Positions 16,464 through 26,229 are shown, numbered from the stretch's first letter. The stretch: 52,408 nt of DNA from Paludibacteraceae bacterium (GCA_017450605.1 JAFSTG010000120.1:1-52408), one strand, 5' to 3'. Program-made: numbers and translations. Notes: generated from the sequence alone by a model not told the origin.

Positions 16464-18827
16464 TTACTGTTGCAACATTGAATGAATAGCAGCTGCAGCT
16501 CGACGTCCGTCGGACATAGCCAGAATCACCGTTGCTCCACCACGCACTATATCACCTCCGGCATACAACACCGGTATCGACGACTGCAAACTATCGTTAA
16601 CCTCGATTGTACCTTTCTGCGTTATATTCAAGCCCTCTACTGTTCGCGGGATAATAGGGTTCGGACTTACTCCTACAGCCACTATCACCATATCAACCTC
16701 GCGTGTTACCGTTTTGCCTTCGACCGGCACAGGCGAACGCCTACCGCTTGCATCAGGTTCGCCCAACTCCATCACCTGCAAGTTCATGCGGCACACACGA
16801 CCTTTCTCGTCTGCCTCGTAAGAGATAGGATTATGCAGTGTAAGGAACTCTACACCCTCTTCTTTAGCATGGCGCACCTCTTCTTGACGCGCCGGCATCT
16901 CCTTTTCCGAGCGGCGATATACTATCGTTGCCGTCTGAGCACCTAACCGTTTGGCGGTACGCACTGCATCCATCGCCGTATTGCCACCACCTATCACTGC
17001 TACATGCTTACCATGGAAAACAGGTGTGTCGGAACAACTATCGGCTGCTCCCATAAGATTAACACGGGTAAGATACTCATTACTCGACATCACACCCACT
17101 AGATTCTCTCCCGGAATATTCATAAACTTCGGCAATCCGGCTCCTGTTGCCACGAAGACTGCTGAGCAAGGCTTTCCATCCTTAGGATGAAGCAACTGTT
17201 CAACCGTAATAGTTTTACCCACCACCGTATCGGTATGAAACTCTACGCCCATGCTGCGTAGGTTGCGTATCTCGGCATCCACTATTTTATTGGGCAGTCG
17301 GTATTCCGGAATACCATACTTAAGCACACCACCTATCTCGTGGAGCGCTTCGTAAACAACAACCTCGTAGCCTAAGCGCGCCATATCGCCTGCGAAAGTA
17401 AGCCCTGCAGGTCCCGAACCTATCACGGCTATACGCTTACTGAGCGGCTCTACTGCCAGTTTCTCAACCGGTTCGCTGAGTGCACTGTCGGCAGCAAAAC
17501 GCTCAAGATAGCCAATGGCAACAGGCTCGCTCTGCATACGATGATGAATACAATGTGCCTCACACTGTTTCTCCTGCGGACAGACTCTGCCACACACAGC
17601 CGGAAGCGTACTGCTCTGCTTAACGACTGCGGCGGCTGCCTTTGCCTCTCCGTTCTCTATCAGTTTAACGAAGTCAGGAATGCGGATGCCTACCGGACAA
17701 CCCTCTACGCATGTGGGGTTGGCACAATCCAGGCAGCGTTGAGCCTCACGGCGGGCCATCTGCTCGGTGAGTCCGATATTTACCTCTTCGGTAAGCAGGT
17801 GTGAACGAAACTCAGCATCAAGTTCCGGCATCTTAACACGCGGGATAGCTACTCTCTCTTTAGGTTTCAACCGACGGCGTAACTGCTCGCGCCATGCGGC
17901 AGAACGTGTAGTCTCAGCAGCAGGATGTTCGATACTTGAACAAATAGGCTCAACCGGTTCTTTTTCTTCGGTAGGCAGTTTTGCGACAATTTGTTTGTCA
18001 TCAGCAGTTTTATTTTGCCAATGCTCGTAACGCTCAATTTCCTCCTGGCGGTAACTGCCCAAACGAGTCATCATCTCGTCGAAATCAACCTTATGAGCAT
18101 CAAATTCAGGTCCGTCAACACATACAAACTTCATCTTGCCGTCAACAGTAACACGGCATGCTCCGCACATACCAGTGCCATCAACCATTATAGTGTTGAG
18201 CGAAGCCTCAGTGGGAATATCGTATTTTTTTGTGAGTAACGCCACGAACTTCATCATTATGGCGGGACCTATAGTTATACAACGGTTAACCTGTTCACGC
18301 TCAATCACACTTTCCACACCGGCAGTTACCAATCCTTTGTTCCCATACGATCCGTCATCGGTCATAACTATAAGCTCATCGCATGCCTCACGGAGTTGCT
18401 GTTCGAGAATAATAAGTTGCTTAGTACGGGCTGCAAGCACCACCACCACTCTATTGCCTGCCAGCTTCAGTGCACGAGCAATAGGCAACATCGGCGCAGC
18501 ACCTACGCCACCGCAAGCGCACACCACTGTGCCGAAATTTTCGATACGTGTAGCTCTGCCTAAAGGACCCACCACATCAGCCAGACACTCGCCTGCTTCC
18601 ATTGCACACAGTTTAGCAGTGGACACGCCAACGCGCTGAACAACAATCGTTATAGTACCATTGTCGATATCAGCATCGGCTATCGTAAGCGGGATACGCT
18701 CGCCGTTCGCGGTAGTACGAATAATTACAAAATGACCTGCACGACGAGAACGTGCAATAAGTGGAGCCTCTACTACGAGTTCACATACGTTTTCAGAAAA
18801 AAATTGTTTGGATATTATCTTATACAT
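16464..18827 (-). CDS. Fused NfnA-like (ferredoxin-NADP/PyrK-type) and NfnB-like (glutamate synthase small-chain) oxidoreductase
   Basis: A 787-residue two-part enzyme. Residues 1 to about 280 form a ferredoxin-reductase-like module with FAD and NAD(P) sites (CGGVGAAPMLPIARAL) and a PyrK-type [2Fe-2S] cysteine cluster (MCGACR and a later C). Residues about 340-787 match the glutamate synthase small chain. They show [4Fe-4S] cysteines (CLDCANPTCVEGCP and CGRVCPQEKQCEAHC), an FAD loop GSGPAGL and an NADPH loop GGGNTAMDA. The order equals NfnA joined to NfnB, the bifurcating NADH-dependent ferredoxin:NADP oxidoreductase, which suggests redox balancing rather than glutamate synthesis; no large GltB subunit is nearby. 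It is often annotated as bifunctional DHOD electron-transfer subunit/NADPH-dependent glutamate synthase. Confidence 0.88.
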   Translation of the reverse strand: MYKIISKQFFSENVCELVVEAPLIARSRRAGHFVIIRTTANGERIPLTIADADIDNGTITIVVQRVGVSTAKLCAMEAGECLADVVGPLGRATRIENFGTVVCACGGVGAAPMLPIARALKLAGNRVVVVLAARTKQLIILEQQLREACDELIVMTDDGSYGNKGLVTAGVESVIEREQVNRCITIGPAIMMKFVALLTKKYDIPTEASLNTIMVDGTGMCGACRVTVDGKMKFVCVDGPEFDAHKVDFDEMMTRLGSYRQEEIERYEHWQNKTADDKQIVAKLPTEEKEPVEPICSSIEHPAAETTRSAAWREQLRRRLKPKERVAIPRVKMPELDAEFRSHLLTEEVNIGLTEQMARREAQRCLDCANPTCVEGCPVGIRIPDFVKLIENGEAKAAAAVVKQSSTLPAVCGRVCPQEKQCEAHCIHHRMQSEPVAIGYLERFAADSALSEPVEKLAVEPLSKRIAVIGSGPAGLTFAGDMARLGYEVVVYEALHEIGGVLKYGIPEYRLPNKIVDAEIRNLRSMGVEFHTDTVVGKTITVEQLLHPKDGKPCSAVFVATGAGLPKFMNIPGENLVGVMSSNEYLTRVNLMGAADSCSDTPVFHGKHVAVIGGGNTAMDAVRTAKRLGAQTATIVYRRSEKEMPARQEEVRHAKEEGVEFLTLHNPISYEADEKGRVCRMNLQVMELGEPDASGRRSPVPVEGKTVTREVDMVIVAVGVSPNPIIPRTVEGLNITQKGTIEVNDSLQSSIPVLYAGGDIVRGGATVILAMSDGRRAAAAIHSMLQQ

Positions 18828-18848
18828 ATAATCTTATTTTATCAATTT

Positions 18849-21800
18849 TCAAGGTTTTACATTCCGTTTCAGAGCTTGGTCGATCATTTTCTTGAGCGAT
18901 ATGTTTTGTGTTTCCACATCGCGACGGATGATAGGTCGGAAGTCTTGTGCATACTTACATTTGGCAAGTTTCACATTCAGATCATCGAATGTTCCCGTTA
19001 CATCAACACCTATATACAACGGTTTGAGCAATGATATATGATAATCGAACGACATATCGAGATTATGACGTCCGCCAACCGCTGCCATATATTTATCCAT
19101 AGTAATGCAGAACGGGTAAATATCTATCTCTTTCTTAAATAATGTTGCCTGAGCAGAAATAGAGTCTATCTTATTTTCAGTCTTCCGATTGAAGAGCAGT
19201 ATCTTTGAGATCTTTCCGAAGGTCTCCGAGTCGAGCAGTACCAAATCGGTACCGGTTATAGAGCATGCTCCACGAGTGGTAGAAGTCTTGAGCTGATAAT
19301 GCCCGTTCATATATGTTTCGGCAGCAAGATGGAACTCACCCGCTCCACGGAAACTACGCAGCATAGGCATCATCGTATCAATCTGCGGAATCATATTTAC
19401 AAGTTCCTGCATATCGATATCTATCATGTGATAGTCGAGTCCGGCATATATATGGTTGCTTCTCGGAGTTTTATAGATAGCAGTAAGTTGCAATTTGGCA
19501 GCATTACAGATAAAACCCATCTCTTCGAGAACAAGCACACCGTCTTTTATGTACAGCTGTCCTCCCAACTCGCGCGCTAACTGGTCGAAGACAATGGCCT
19601 CGGTGATGTCGGTGTGCAGTGTAAGGTCAACATTCTTCGGAACGAGATAGGCTTTCCTCTCGCCACTACTTGCCTGAGGTTCTTCAACAGGCTCAGTCTC
19701 CTCTGTTCCGCTGTCGGCTGAAGTAAGAGCCATCAGTTCGTTAACATCGGTATGACTGCTCGTAAACGACAAATCACCGCTGAGAACACCCTTGTCAGCC
19801 AACCACGGACCAATGTCGTGTATCTGACCCTTAAGAGCAAAATCGGAGTTGCCTATTATGATACGGCTATCGGCAATATCGAATAGTTTATTAGAATAAT
19901 TGAACGAGATAGCGGGTATATGTATCTTTTCGGCAAAAGATGCTATATTCAGGTTCCCATCGGTGAGATCGACTTTCAACCTCGGATTCCACTGTAAAAG
20001 CAGATTCTTTTGTTCTGGGCGATGAAGAGCATCAGCACTCACACAAAGATTGGCTGTTTGCGCCTGCAGTTGGTCGCTCATCTGAGCCTGAAGATGGTCG
20101 GTGGTAAGAGTAATATGTGCCTTGGGCTGACTACTATTTCGACGCGTGCCCGTAAGTGCAGCAGTTAACTTCGACTGCCCGAGTTTGGCTTTTATATCGC
20201 TGAAGAACCCGTCAAGATAAGTCATGGCAAGTGAAGCGTCAACAGTAGGTATTGCAGAAGTGTCAACAAGGTTATACTCAACGTATGCCGTCAGGTTAGG
20301 TTTGGCGAGTGTGCCCCCCATACTATCCGACGCAAGCACAAGTCGGTCGGCACTTAAATCCACGTCGGCATATAGCATCTTATCGGAATTGATAACATCG
20401 GAAGCGGCCAACGTAATGTCGGCGGCAGGCAGTTTCACTGCCATATCCTTCAAACTCAAATCAAGATTGTCAGACGACATGGTAGCAGCAAGCCATGCGG
20501 CAGTTGAATGTTTGGCTTTCCTGTTAGGTATAGCAAATGTAAGAGCTGTTTTATGCGAACGCACCGCAATACTGTCGTAGTCAATGGCGAGGTCGGTTAA
20601 CTTAGCATTACCCGCGATAGTACCGCGCGATAGTTGCATCTTTTGGAGAGCAGAAAGGCGTATCTTGGCATTGAGATTTACATCAGCACTTCCCGCAAGG
20701 TTGGTTGCCACCTCGTGGCTTTCAAGAAAACGCTTGAACTCCGCGAGACTTACTTTCGCTTTAGCCGCCAGATTGCACAGAGGGTCGCCGAGCAGTTCGT
20801 CGATTACACCTTCGGCATGCAGGGTGGTCTTGCCTGTTTGTGCATCCAGACCGTTAAGTTTCACCGAAGAACGTTTTTTATCGTTTAAGTCGAGTACAGC
20901 ATCAGCATTGAGGTTGATATCAGAGAGCTGATATGGGAATACTTCCATATACGAACCGCTAACGTCCGATAGAGCTATGTTAGCCTCAACAAGTGGCATA
21001 ACGCTGTCGTTGTAAACACCTCTTACCGTACCTGCCAACGACAAACGCCCTGAATTGATATTTATTCCATCGAGATTCTTACTTATCGACTGAGGCAATA
21101 GCGATAAAAGTTGAGGAATGTCAAAATCTTTTGCCGATACGGCGGCATTTAAGTTGACGTCATCGGCTATTGTTGCCTCGCCCGACAGGTTCACTACAAA
21201 ATTTTCCAACTGCAGTTTGGCGTCAGGCAAACTAAAATGCATATTCTCAATATCCACACCCGTATGTTTGGAGTTTAGTTGCAGGCGCTTGCCGGCAAGA
21301 TATTGCTGACCCGACATAACGAAGTCGGCAGCAGGAGTTTCCAAATACAAATCCACATTGTCAAGCCCTTTGGCTGCAGCACTTAGTTGTACATCGCAGA
21401 GTGCTGCACATATACTATCTTTCACTGAGAGGTAAGTTATTTGTTGTGCATCTATCGACAGTTTATCTACGCCCAAATAACTAAATGGCAACGAGAAGGC
21501 TGTATCCTTATCAGTGGTGTCGACAGGGAGCGCTAACACATCAATATTCATCTTACCCTCGCTATCAGTAAAGACGTTGGCTACCACTCCGTCGAGACTA
21601 ACCTCACGGACATCAAGTATATTCTGTTGCAGATATTTCTTTACATCGATGGCTGCTACTAATTTCTTCGCTGCCAACACGGTATCAGACTGTGCTCCTT
21701 GCATCGGATTAACGACACACAGACCATTTACTTGCAAACCCACCTGAGGGAACGTAGAGAACACTGTCAGTTCCATATCTCCAATCTCGTGAGAAGCGGT

Positions 21801-21944
21801 TATATAAGTATCTGCCACTTGGTTGACTATCGGCGTAAGACGCTTAGGAGTAAGCACCACATACAATGCCACTGCCACCACAATTACCACAACTGCCAAA
21901 CAAGAGGCAAGAGTAATTGCAAATATCTTCCAAAACTTTTTCAT
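18849..21944 (-). CDS. AsmA-like outer-membrane biogenesis family protein
   Basis: A 1031-residue protein anchored by one N-terminal membrane segment (KIFAITLASCLAVVVIVVAV), followed by a very long beta-rich periplasmic region with repeated LxADVDLSADRL-type strands. This is the layout of AsmA/TamB-like proteins, now viewed as repeating beta-groove lipid-transfer bridges between the membranes. An AsmA C-terminal-like region is near residues 870-1020. An acidic, proline-containing linker (EETEPVEEPQASS) sits near residue 750. It lies 36 bases after a lipoprotein gene and 21 bases before the NfnAB-like gene, on the same strand. Its lipid role here is inferred. Confidence 0.82.
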   Translation of the reverse strand: MKKFWKIFAITLASCLAVVVIVVAVALYVVLTPKRLTPIVNQVADTYITASHEIGDMELTVFSTFPQVGLQVNGLCVVNPMQGAQSDTVLAAKKLVAAIDVKKYLQQNILDVREVSLDGVVANVFTDSEGKMNIDVLALPVDTTDKDTAFSLPFSYLGVDKLSIDAQQITYLSVKDSICAALCDVQLSAAAKGLDNVDLYLETPAADFVMSGQQYLAGKRLQLNSKHTGVDIENMHFSLPDAKLQLENFVVNLSGEATIADDVNLNAAVSAKDFDIPQLLSLLPQSISKNLDGININSGRLSLAGTVRGVYNDSVMPLVEANIALSDVSGSYMEVFPYQLSDINLNADAVLDLNDKKRSSVKLNGLDAQTGKTTLHAEGVIDELLGDPLCNLAAKAKVSLAEFKRFLESHEVATNLAGSADVNLNAKIRLSALQKMQLSRGTIAGNAKLTDLAIDYDSIAVRSHKTALTFAIPNRKAKHSTAAWLAATMSSDNLDLSLKDMAVKLPAADITLAASDVINSDKMLYADVDLSADRLVLASDSMGGTLAKPNLTAYVEYNLVDTSAIPTVDASLAMTYLDGFFSDIKAKLGQSKLTAALTGTRRNSSQPKAHITLTTDHLQAQMSDQLQAQTANLCVSADALHRPEQKNLLLQWNPRLKVDLTDGNLNIASFAEKIHIPAISFNYSNKLFDIADSRIIIGNSDFALKGQIHDIGPWLADKGVLSGDLSFTSSHTDVNELMALTSADSGTEETEPVEEPQASSGERKAYLVPKNVDLTLHTDITEAIVFDQLARELGGQLYIKDGVLVLEEMGFICNAAKLQLTAIYKTPRSNHIYAGLDYHMIDIDMQELVNMIPQIDTMMPMLRSFRGAGEFHLAAETYMNGHYQLKTSTTRGACSITGTDLVLLDSETFGKISKILLFNRKTENKIDSISAQATLFKKEIDIYPFCITMDKYMAAVGGRHNLDMSFDYHISLLKPLYIGVDVTGTFDDLNVKLAKCKYAQDFRPIIRRDVETQNISLKKMIDQALKRNVKP

Positions 21945-21980
21945 AGCTCAAATCGCTTTTGGGTTATCATAAATACTCAA

Positions 21981-22448
21981 CTATCTGACACGAGTCCAAG
22001 AATGCTGCTTTTTAAAATCGTCCTGATACGTGAGTGTTGTTGAGGTTAAAACGGATATCGTATAAGATTTTGGGACATCTGACCATCCGCCGCTCATAAA
22101 ATGGAACTCCACAAGTTTGCTACTGCTCAGTTTCCACTTGAACCATCCGTTTCCATGGAAATCTTCGGTGAGCATAAAATCCTCATAACTACCTTCCGAA
22201 TCATCCCAATCGGAGTGATCGCCCATATCCCACATATAACCATAACGGTATTCACCCGTTGAGTCTTTTTCAGCCAGAAATACGCAATATTGATAATTAC
22301 CATCAGGGTCGATATCCGACTCAGAAGGTGCCTGCCAACGCCCAATGAGGTCAGAATCGGTATAAGTCGGCGAAGTATTGAAACCGCAGGATACTAAAAA
22401 AGCTGCAAGCAACGCAGGTATAAGGAATAATTGCAAATAATGTCTCAT
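21981..22448 (-). CDS. Small lipoprotein, lipocalin-like
   Basis: A 155-residue protein with a lipoprotein signal peptide ending in the lipobox LVSC (residues 18-21), so it should be lipidated and face the periplasm or cell surface. After the cysteine it reads DSDLIGRWQAPSESD, then mixed beta strands, a pattern of lipocalin-like Bacteroidota lipoproteins (a first strand ending in GxW). The function is unknown. It starts the minus-strand operon with the AsmA-like gene and has a clear promoter upstream. Confidence 0.75.
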   Translation of the reverse strand: MRHYLQLFLIPALLAAFLVSCGFNTSPTYTDSDLIGRWQAPSESDIDPDGNYQYCVFLAEKDSTGEYRYGYMWDMGDHSDWDDSEGSYEDFMLTEDFHGNGWFKWKLSSSKLVEFHFMSGGWSDVPKSYTISVLTSTTLTYQDDFKKQHSWTRVR

Positions 22449-22492
22449 AGCAATTTATGTTTTGTTTACACACGAAAATTCATAATACCTTG

Positions 22493-22523
22493 CAAAATTA
22501 CAAATATTTTTACAAACGGCAAA
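22493..22523 (-). promoter_or_regulatory. Bacteroidota-type promoter for the lipoprotein operon
   Basis: On the minus strand TTTG (22523-22520), 19 bases, TAATTTTG (22500-22493). The 18 bases from the second box onward, TAATTTTGCAAGGTATTA, recur exactly at the M13 peptidase promoter. Confidence 0.7.
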
Positions 22524-22646
22524 ATACAATTCACCCGCTATTTTCAGAAGTACCTTAAAAATCCGCCTCGTACATTTTATTATACAACCCACTTAGCATG
22601 AAAACACGGAGAAAGAATACAAAAAAAGAGAGATTTGGAACAATTG

Positions 22647-22678
22647 TTTGTAAGTTTTTCAAAAAAATATTACTTTTG
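22647..22678 (+). promoter_or_regulatory. Bacteroidota-type promoter for the DUF805 gene
   Basis: TTTG at 22647-22650 and TACTTTTG at 22671-22678, 20 bases apart. A leader of about 55 bases precedes the ATG at 22737. Confidence 0.7.
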
Positions 22679-22736
22679 CTGCGTAAAAAGTGAAACTAAA
22701 CACCTCATATATTTATTCACTTAAAATTATTTGCTT

Positions 22737-23135
22737 ATGAAATGGTATGAATGGTACTTGAAAGTAGTTAAGAACTATGCAGTATTCAGCGGACGTGCAC
22801 GTAGGAAAGAGTACTGGATGTTCGTTTTGTGTAACTTCCTTATCTCACTTGTACTCACCATACTTGATGGTGCATTAGGCTGCAAGTTGCCGGTTGGCAC
22901 AACCGAGATAGGTATTCTCAACGGTATTTACGGTTTGGCATTATTCATTCCGGGTTTAGCAGTTGCTGTTCGTCGCTTACACGATATAGGAAAGAGCGGT
23001 TGGTGGTACCTCATCAATCTAATTCCGGCTGTAGGCAATATTATTTTCATCGTATGGACTTGCTTCGAGGGTGAACCGAAAGCCAATCAATACGGCGAAG
23101 ATCCTAAAGCCGAAGAGCACATGCAAGAAGCATAA
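22737..23135 (+). CDS. DUF805 family membrane protein
   Basis: A 132-residue inner-membrane protein. It has the family's hallmark opening with two aromatic patches (MKWYEWYLKVVKNYAVFSGR), the ARRKEYW motif before the first membrane segment, and RLHDIGKSGWW before the last. Three or four hydrophobic segments are visible, and a short charged tail ends the protein. The role of DUF805 proteins is unknown. I use ATG 22737 rather than the TTG two codons upstream. It is monocistronic: a promoter precedes it and a strong terminator follows. Confidence 0.88.
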   Translation: MKWYEWYLKVVKNYAVFSGRARRKEYWMFVLCNFLISLVLTILDGALGCKLPVGTTEIGILNGIYGLALFIPGLAVAVRRLHDIGKSGWWYLINLIPAVGNIIFIVWTCFEGEPKANQYGEDPKAEEHMQEA

Positions 23136-23164
23136 AGCATTTTCTATCAGCTTAAAGACTCTTA

Positions 23165-23198
23165 CAAGTGCCAAAAATTTTTGGCACTTGTCTTTTTG
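23165..23198 (+). terminator. Intrinsic terminator after the DUF805 gene
   Basis: CAAGTGCCAAAAA (23165-23177) is perfectly complementary to 23178-23190, followed by TCTTTTTG. Confidence 0.8.
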
Positions 23199-23253
23199 CC
23201 TCCCAACACCATTCCATCATAAGCAATAATCGCATTATATAACCATATCAGTT

Positions 23254-24681
23254 ATGACTATACCTGCAAAAGATATCAACTTGCCTATTCTGCATCTCAT
23301 TGGCGAAGAAGCCGATAAGTTGCATTTGGAATGTTATGTGATAGGCGGTTGGGTGCGCGATTTGCTTCTCCATCGTCATAGTAAGGATATCGACGTTGTA
23401 GTGGTAGGCAGCGGTATCGAGCTTGCCCGTGCTGTAGCACTCCGGCTTGGCAAAGGAGCACACTTGGCAGTATTCAAAACCTATGGAACCGCGCAAGTCA
23501 AGAAAGGCGAACAAGAGGTAGAGTTTGTTGGAGCACGACGCGAGAGTTACCGGCATGAAAGCCGTAATCCGATAGTGGAAGACGGCACTTTGGAAGACGA
23601 CCAGAATCGTCGCGACTTCACTATCAACGCTCTTGCCATCTGTCTCAACAGTGACAGATACGGCGTTCTTCTCGACCCCTTTGGCGGAATCGACGATTTG
23701 CAAGAAGGCATAATCCGTACACCGCTCGACCCCGATATTACTTTTTCCGACGATCCTCTCAGAATGATGCGAGGCATACGTTTCGCAACACAATTAGGAT
23801 TCTACTTAGACCGCGAGACATTCGATGCAATAGAGCGCAACCGCGAGAGAATCGGTATAATAACGAAAGAGAGGATTGTTGACGAACTGCAAAAAATAAT
23901 GCTTTCGCGCAAACCATCGGTTGGCTGGCTTCTGCTTGATAAGACAGGTCTGTTACCTCTCATTTTCCCCGAACTGAGTGCACTCAAGGGTATTGAAACA
24001 GTAGAAGGTCGCGGGCACAAAGACGTATTTCTCCACACACTAAAAGTACTGGATAATGTAGCCGACAAATCAGATAACCTTTGGCTTAGGTGGGCAGCAT
24101 TGCTACACGACATCGGCAAACCGCGCTCCAAGCAATGGGAGCCTAATACCGGTTGGACATTTAAAAACCACAACTATATAGGTGCCAAGATGTTGCAAGG
24201 AATATTCAAACGTATGAAACTGCCACTTAACGACAAACTCGACTATGTTCGCAAGTTGGTTGACCTGCACATGCGCCCTATCAACCTGATAGAGGATACG
24301 GTAACCGATTCGGCAGTGAGACGTCTGCTCTTCGAAGCCGGCGACGATATCGACGACCTTATGCTATTATGCGATGCTGACATCACTTCCAAGAACGAAG
24401 AGAAAGTGCAGCGCTATCACCGCAATTACGAACTCGTGCGACAGAAAATGCGCGAGCTGGAGGAGCGCGACCGTATTCGGAATTTCCAACCGCCGGTGAT
24501 GGGCGAAGAGATAATGCAACTGCTCGGATTAGAACCTTGCAAAGAGGTAGGAGAACTGAAGATGGCGGTTAAAGATGCCATATTAGACGGCATTATACCA
24601 AACGAACACGATGCCGCCAAAGCATATTTGCTGCAAATAGCCGCTGAGAGGGGGATAGGAAAGGTGAAAGGTGAAAGGTGA
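23254..24681 (+). CDS. cca: CCA tRNA nucleotidyltransferase with HD domain
   Basis: A 475-residue class II nucleotidyltransferase that builds or repairs the 3' CCA of tRNAs. GGWVRDLLL with DIDVVV (residues about 32-50) forms the catalytic head. DQNRRDFTINALAI and the DPLRMMRGIRFATQLGF motif follow, then an HD phosphohydrolase domain (LLHDIGKPR, near residue 288). The gene is needed here: tRNA-Pro(GGG) in this window does not encode CCA. The C-terminus ends in a tandem GGTGAAA repeat that supplies the last residues (GKVKGER). It converges on miaB with a 33-base gap. Confidence 0.95.
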   Translation: MTIPAKDINLPILHLIGEEADKLHLECYVIGGWVRDLLLHRHSKDIDVVVVGSGIELARAVALRLGKGAHLAVFKTYGTAQVKKGEQEVEFVGARRESYRHESRNPIVEDGTLEDDQNRRDFTINALAICLNSDRYGVLLDPFGGIDDLQEGIIRTPLDPDITFSDDPLRMMRGIRFATQLGFYLDRETFDAIERNRERIGIITKERIVDELQKIMLSRKPSVGWLLLDKTGLLPLIFPELSALKGIETVEGRGHKDVFLHTLKVLDNVADKSDNLWLRWAALLHDIGKPRSKQWEPNTGWTFKNHNYIGAKMLQGIFKRMKLPLNDKLDYVRKLVDLHMRPINLIEDTVTDSAVRRLLFEAGDDIDDLMLLCDADITSKNEEKVQRYHRNYELVRQKMRELEERDRIRNFQPPVMGEEIMQLLGLEPCKEVGELKMAVKDAILDGIIPNEHDAAKAYLLQIAAERGIGKVKGER

Positions 24682-24682
24682 A
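24660..24682 (+). repeat. Tandem GGTGAAA heptamer repeat at the 3' end of cca
   Basis: Three successive AAAGGTG/GGTGAAA units cover the last codons and stop of cca. The reverse complement of a similar unit occurs in the greA-HIT spacer near 27360-27380 (AACTTTCACCTTTCAAC). Confidence 0.7.
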
Positions 24683-24714
24683 AGAGAGAAGAAGAAAGGG
24701 GAAATTCCTTTCAA

Positions 24715-26061
24715 CTATTCAGCGTCAACCTTATTAGCCGGTTCTCCAAGCAGAGTGGCTGCTGTTGACGAGACGATTCGCATATCGACCAATTCACCTA
24801 TATGCCTGCCCGCAGCAGGAAATACCACGGTCTTATACTGCGAAGTGCGCCCGAACATCTGCTCGCGGCTACGCTTGGCAAATCCTTCAACCAGCACTTC
24901 TACCGTCTTGCCCACTTCGCGGGCATTACTTCTGGCTGACAACTGATTCTGAAGAGCAATTATCTCGTTGAGACGCCTTATCTTTGTTTCCTCACTCACA
25001 TTATCCGGCAGTTTCTTCGAAGCAAAAGTTCCCGGGCGTTCTGAATACTTGAACATAAAAGCCGTATCAAACCCCACCTCTTGCATCAATGAGAGGGTCA
25101 ATTGATGATCTTCTTCAGTTTCGTCATGGAACCCGCAGAACACATCGGTACCTATAGTAGCATCAGGTAAGATACGACGAATGGCTGCAATGCGCCCAAG
25201 ATACCACTCACGAGTGTATTTACGGTTCATCAACCGCAATATCTTGTCGCTACCCGACTGAACAGGCAAGTGAATAAAACGGCAAAGATTAGGGTGAGCC
25301 GCTATCGTCTCAAGTGTGCGGTCTGACATATCCTTAGGATGCGAGGTAGTAAAACGGATTCGCATATCGGGCACCACTCCGGCGACAAGACCAAGTAACT
25401 TCGGGAAATCTACATCCGTATCGTCTTCTACATAATGATACGAGTTGACGTTCTGTCCCAAAAGAGTAACCTCGCGATACCCTTTTGCTTGCAAGTCGAG
25501 AACTTCCGCCATTATACTTTCGGGGTCGCGAGAACGTTCTCTGCCTCGTGTGTATGGAACAACACAATACGAACAGAAATTATTGCACCCACGCATTATA
25601 CTTACAAACCCGCTTATCTGCTTACCAATTCTGAATGGTAATATCTGCCTATAAGTTTCAGTAGTACTCAACTCTACATTCACCGCTTTTTCGCCCTGCT
25701 CGGCAGCAGTAATAAGATTAGGAATATCAAGATAAGAATCCGGACCTGCCACAAAATCGACCTTGTAAGTATCGACCAACTCCTGTCCGAGACGCTCTGC
25801 CATACATCCTACCACACCTATCAACTGCCTGCGGGCAGCGGCTTTAGATTTAAATCGCTTGCTATTAAGAGCAGTGAGCCGAGAGAATATCTTCTGCTCG
25901 GCATTATCACGAATTGAACAGGTGTTAAGTATCACCGCGTCAGCCGCTTCAATATTATCGGTAAGAGAATAGTCGCAAGTCTGCATCACTGCAGCCACAA
26001 CTTCAGAATCAGCCACGTTCATCTGGCAACCATAAGTCTCGATATAGAATTTCTTAGCCAT
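24715..26061 (-). CDS. miaB: tRNA-2-methylthio-N6-dimethylallyladenosine synthase MiaB
   Basis: A 448-residue radical-SAM methylthiotransferase that adds the 2-methylthio group to i6A37 in tRNAs. The N-terminal MTTase domain has cysteines in TYGCQMN, NTCSIR and VGCMAER. The radical-SAM cluster is CNNFCSYC with VVPYTRGRERSRDP. A TRAM domain lies at the C-terminus (KTVEVLVEGFAKRSREQMFGRT). I chose MAKKFYIETYGCQMN at 26061; the 15-codon extension runs across the promoter region. TATCTTTG (26101-26094, minus) is a likely -7 box. Confidence 0.95.
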   Translation of the reverse strand: MAKKFYIETYGCQMNVADSEVVAAVMQTCDYSLTDNIEAADAVILNTCSIRDNAEQKIFSRLTALNSKRFKSKAAARRQLIGVVGCMAERLGQELVDTYKVDFVAGPDSYLDIPNLITAAEQGEKAVNVELSTTETYRQILPFRIGKQISGFVSIMRGCNNFCSYCVVPYTRGRERSRDPESIMAEVLDLQAKGYREVTLLGQNVNSYHYVEDDTDVDFPKLLGLVAGVVPDMRIRFTTSHPKDMSDRTLETIAAHPNLCRFIHLPVQSGSDKILRLMNRKYTREWYLGRIAAIRRILPDATIGTDVFCGFHDETEEDHQLTLSLMQEVGFDTAFMFKYSERPGTFASKKLPDNVSEETKIRRLNEIIALQNQLSARSNAREVGKTVEVLVEGFAKRSREQMFGRTSQYKTVVFPAAGRHIGELVDMRIVSSTAATLLGEPANKVDAE

Positions 26062-26194
26062 ATATGCGAATTCAACAATATGTAATCCGACCGCAAAGAT
26101 AGTCATTTTTGCACTTTAAACTCTAAAACCGCTTTTAATAATGTAAAAAACAGTATTGTTTTTAATAAAAATTTCGTATTTTTTTCTTTTATGT

Positions 26195-26225
26195 ATTGTT
26201 TATTCAAAAAAAAGCAGTACTTTTG
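26195..26225 (+). promoter_or_regulatory. Probable promoter, plus strand
   Basis: TACTTTTG at 26218-26225 is a strong -7 box; ATTG at 26195-26198, 19 bases upstream, is a one-mismatch -33 box. It is 235 bases from the next gene, so the transcript has a long leader. Confidence 0.6.
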
Positions 26226-26229
26226 CAGC

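Noticed and set aside
23165..23190. 26-base perfect palindrome considered as an operator
   Set aside because: It lies just after the DUF805 gene and is followed by TCTTTTTG, so it is an ordinary intrinsic terminator.
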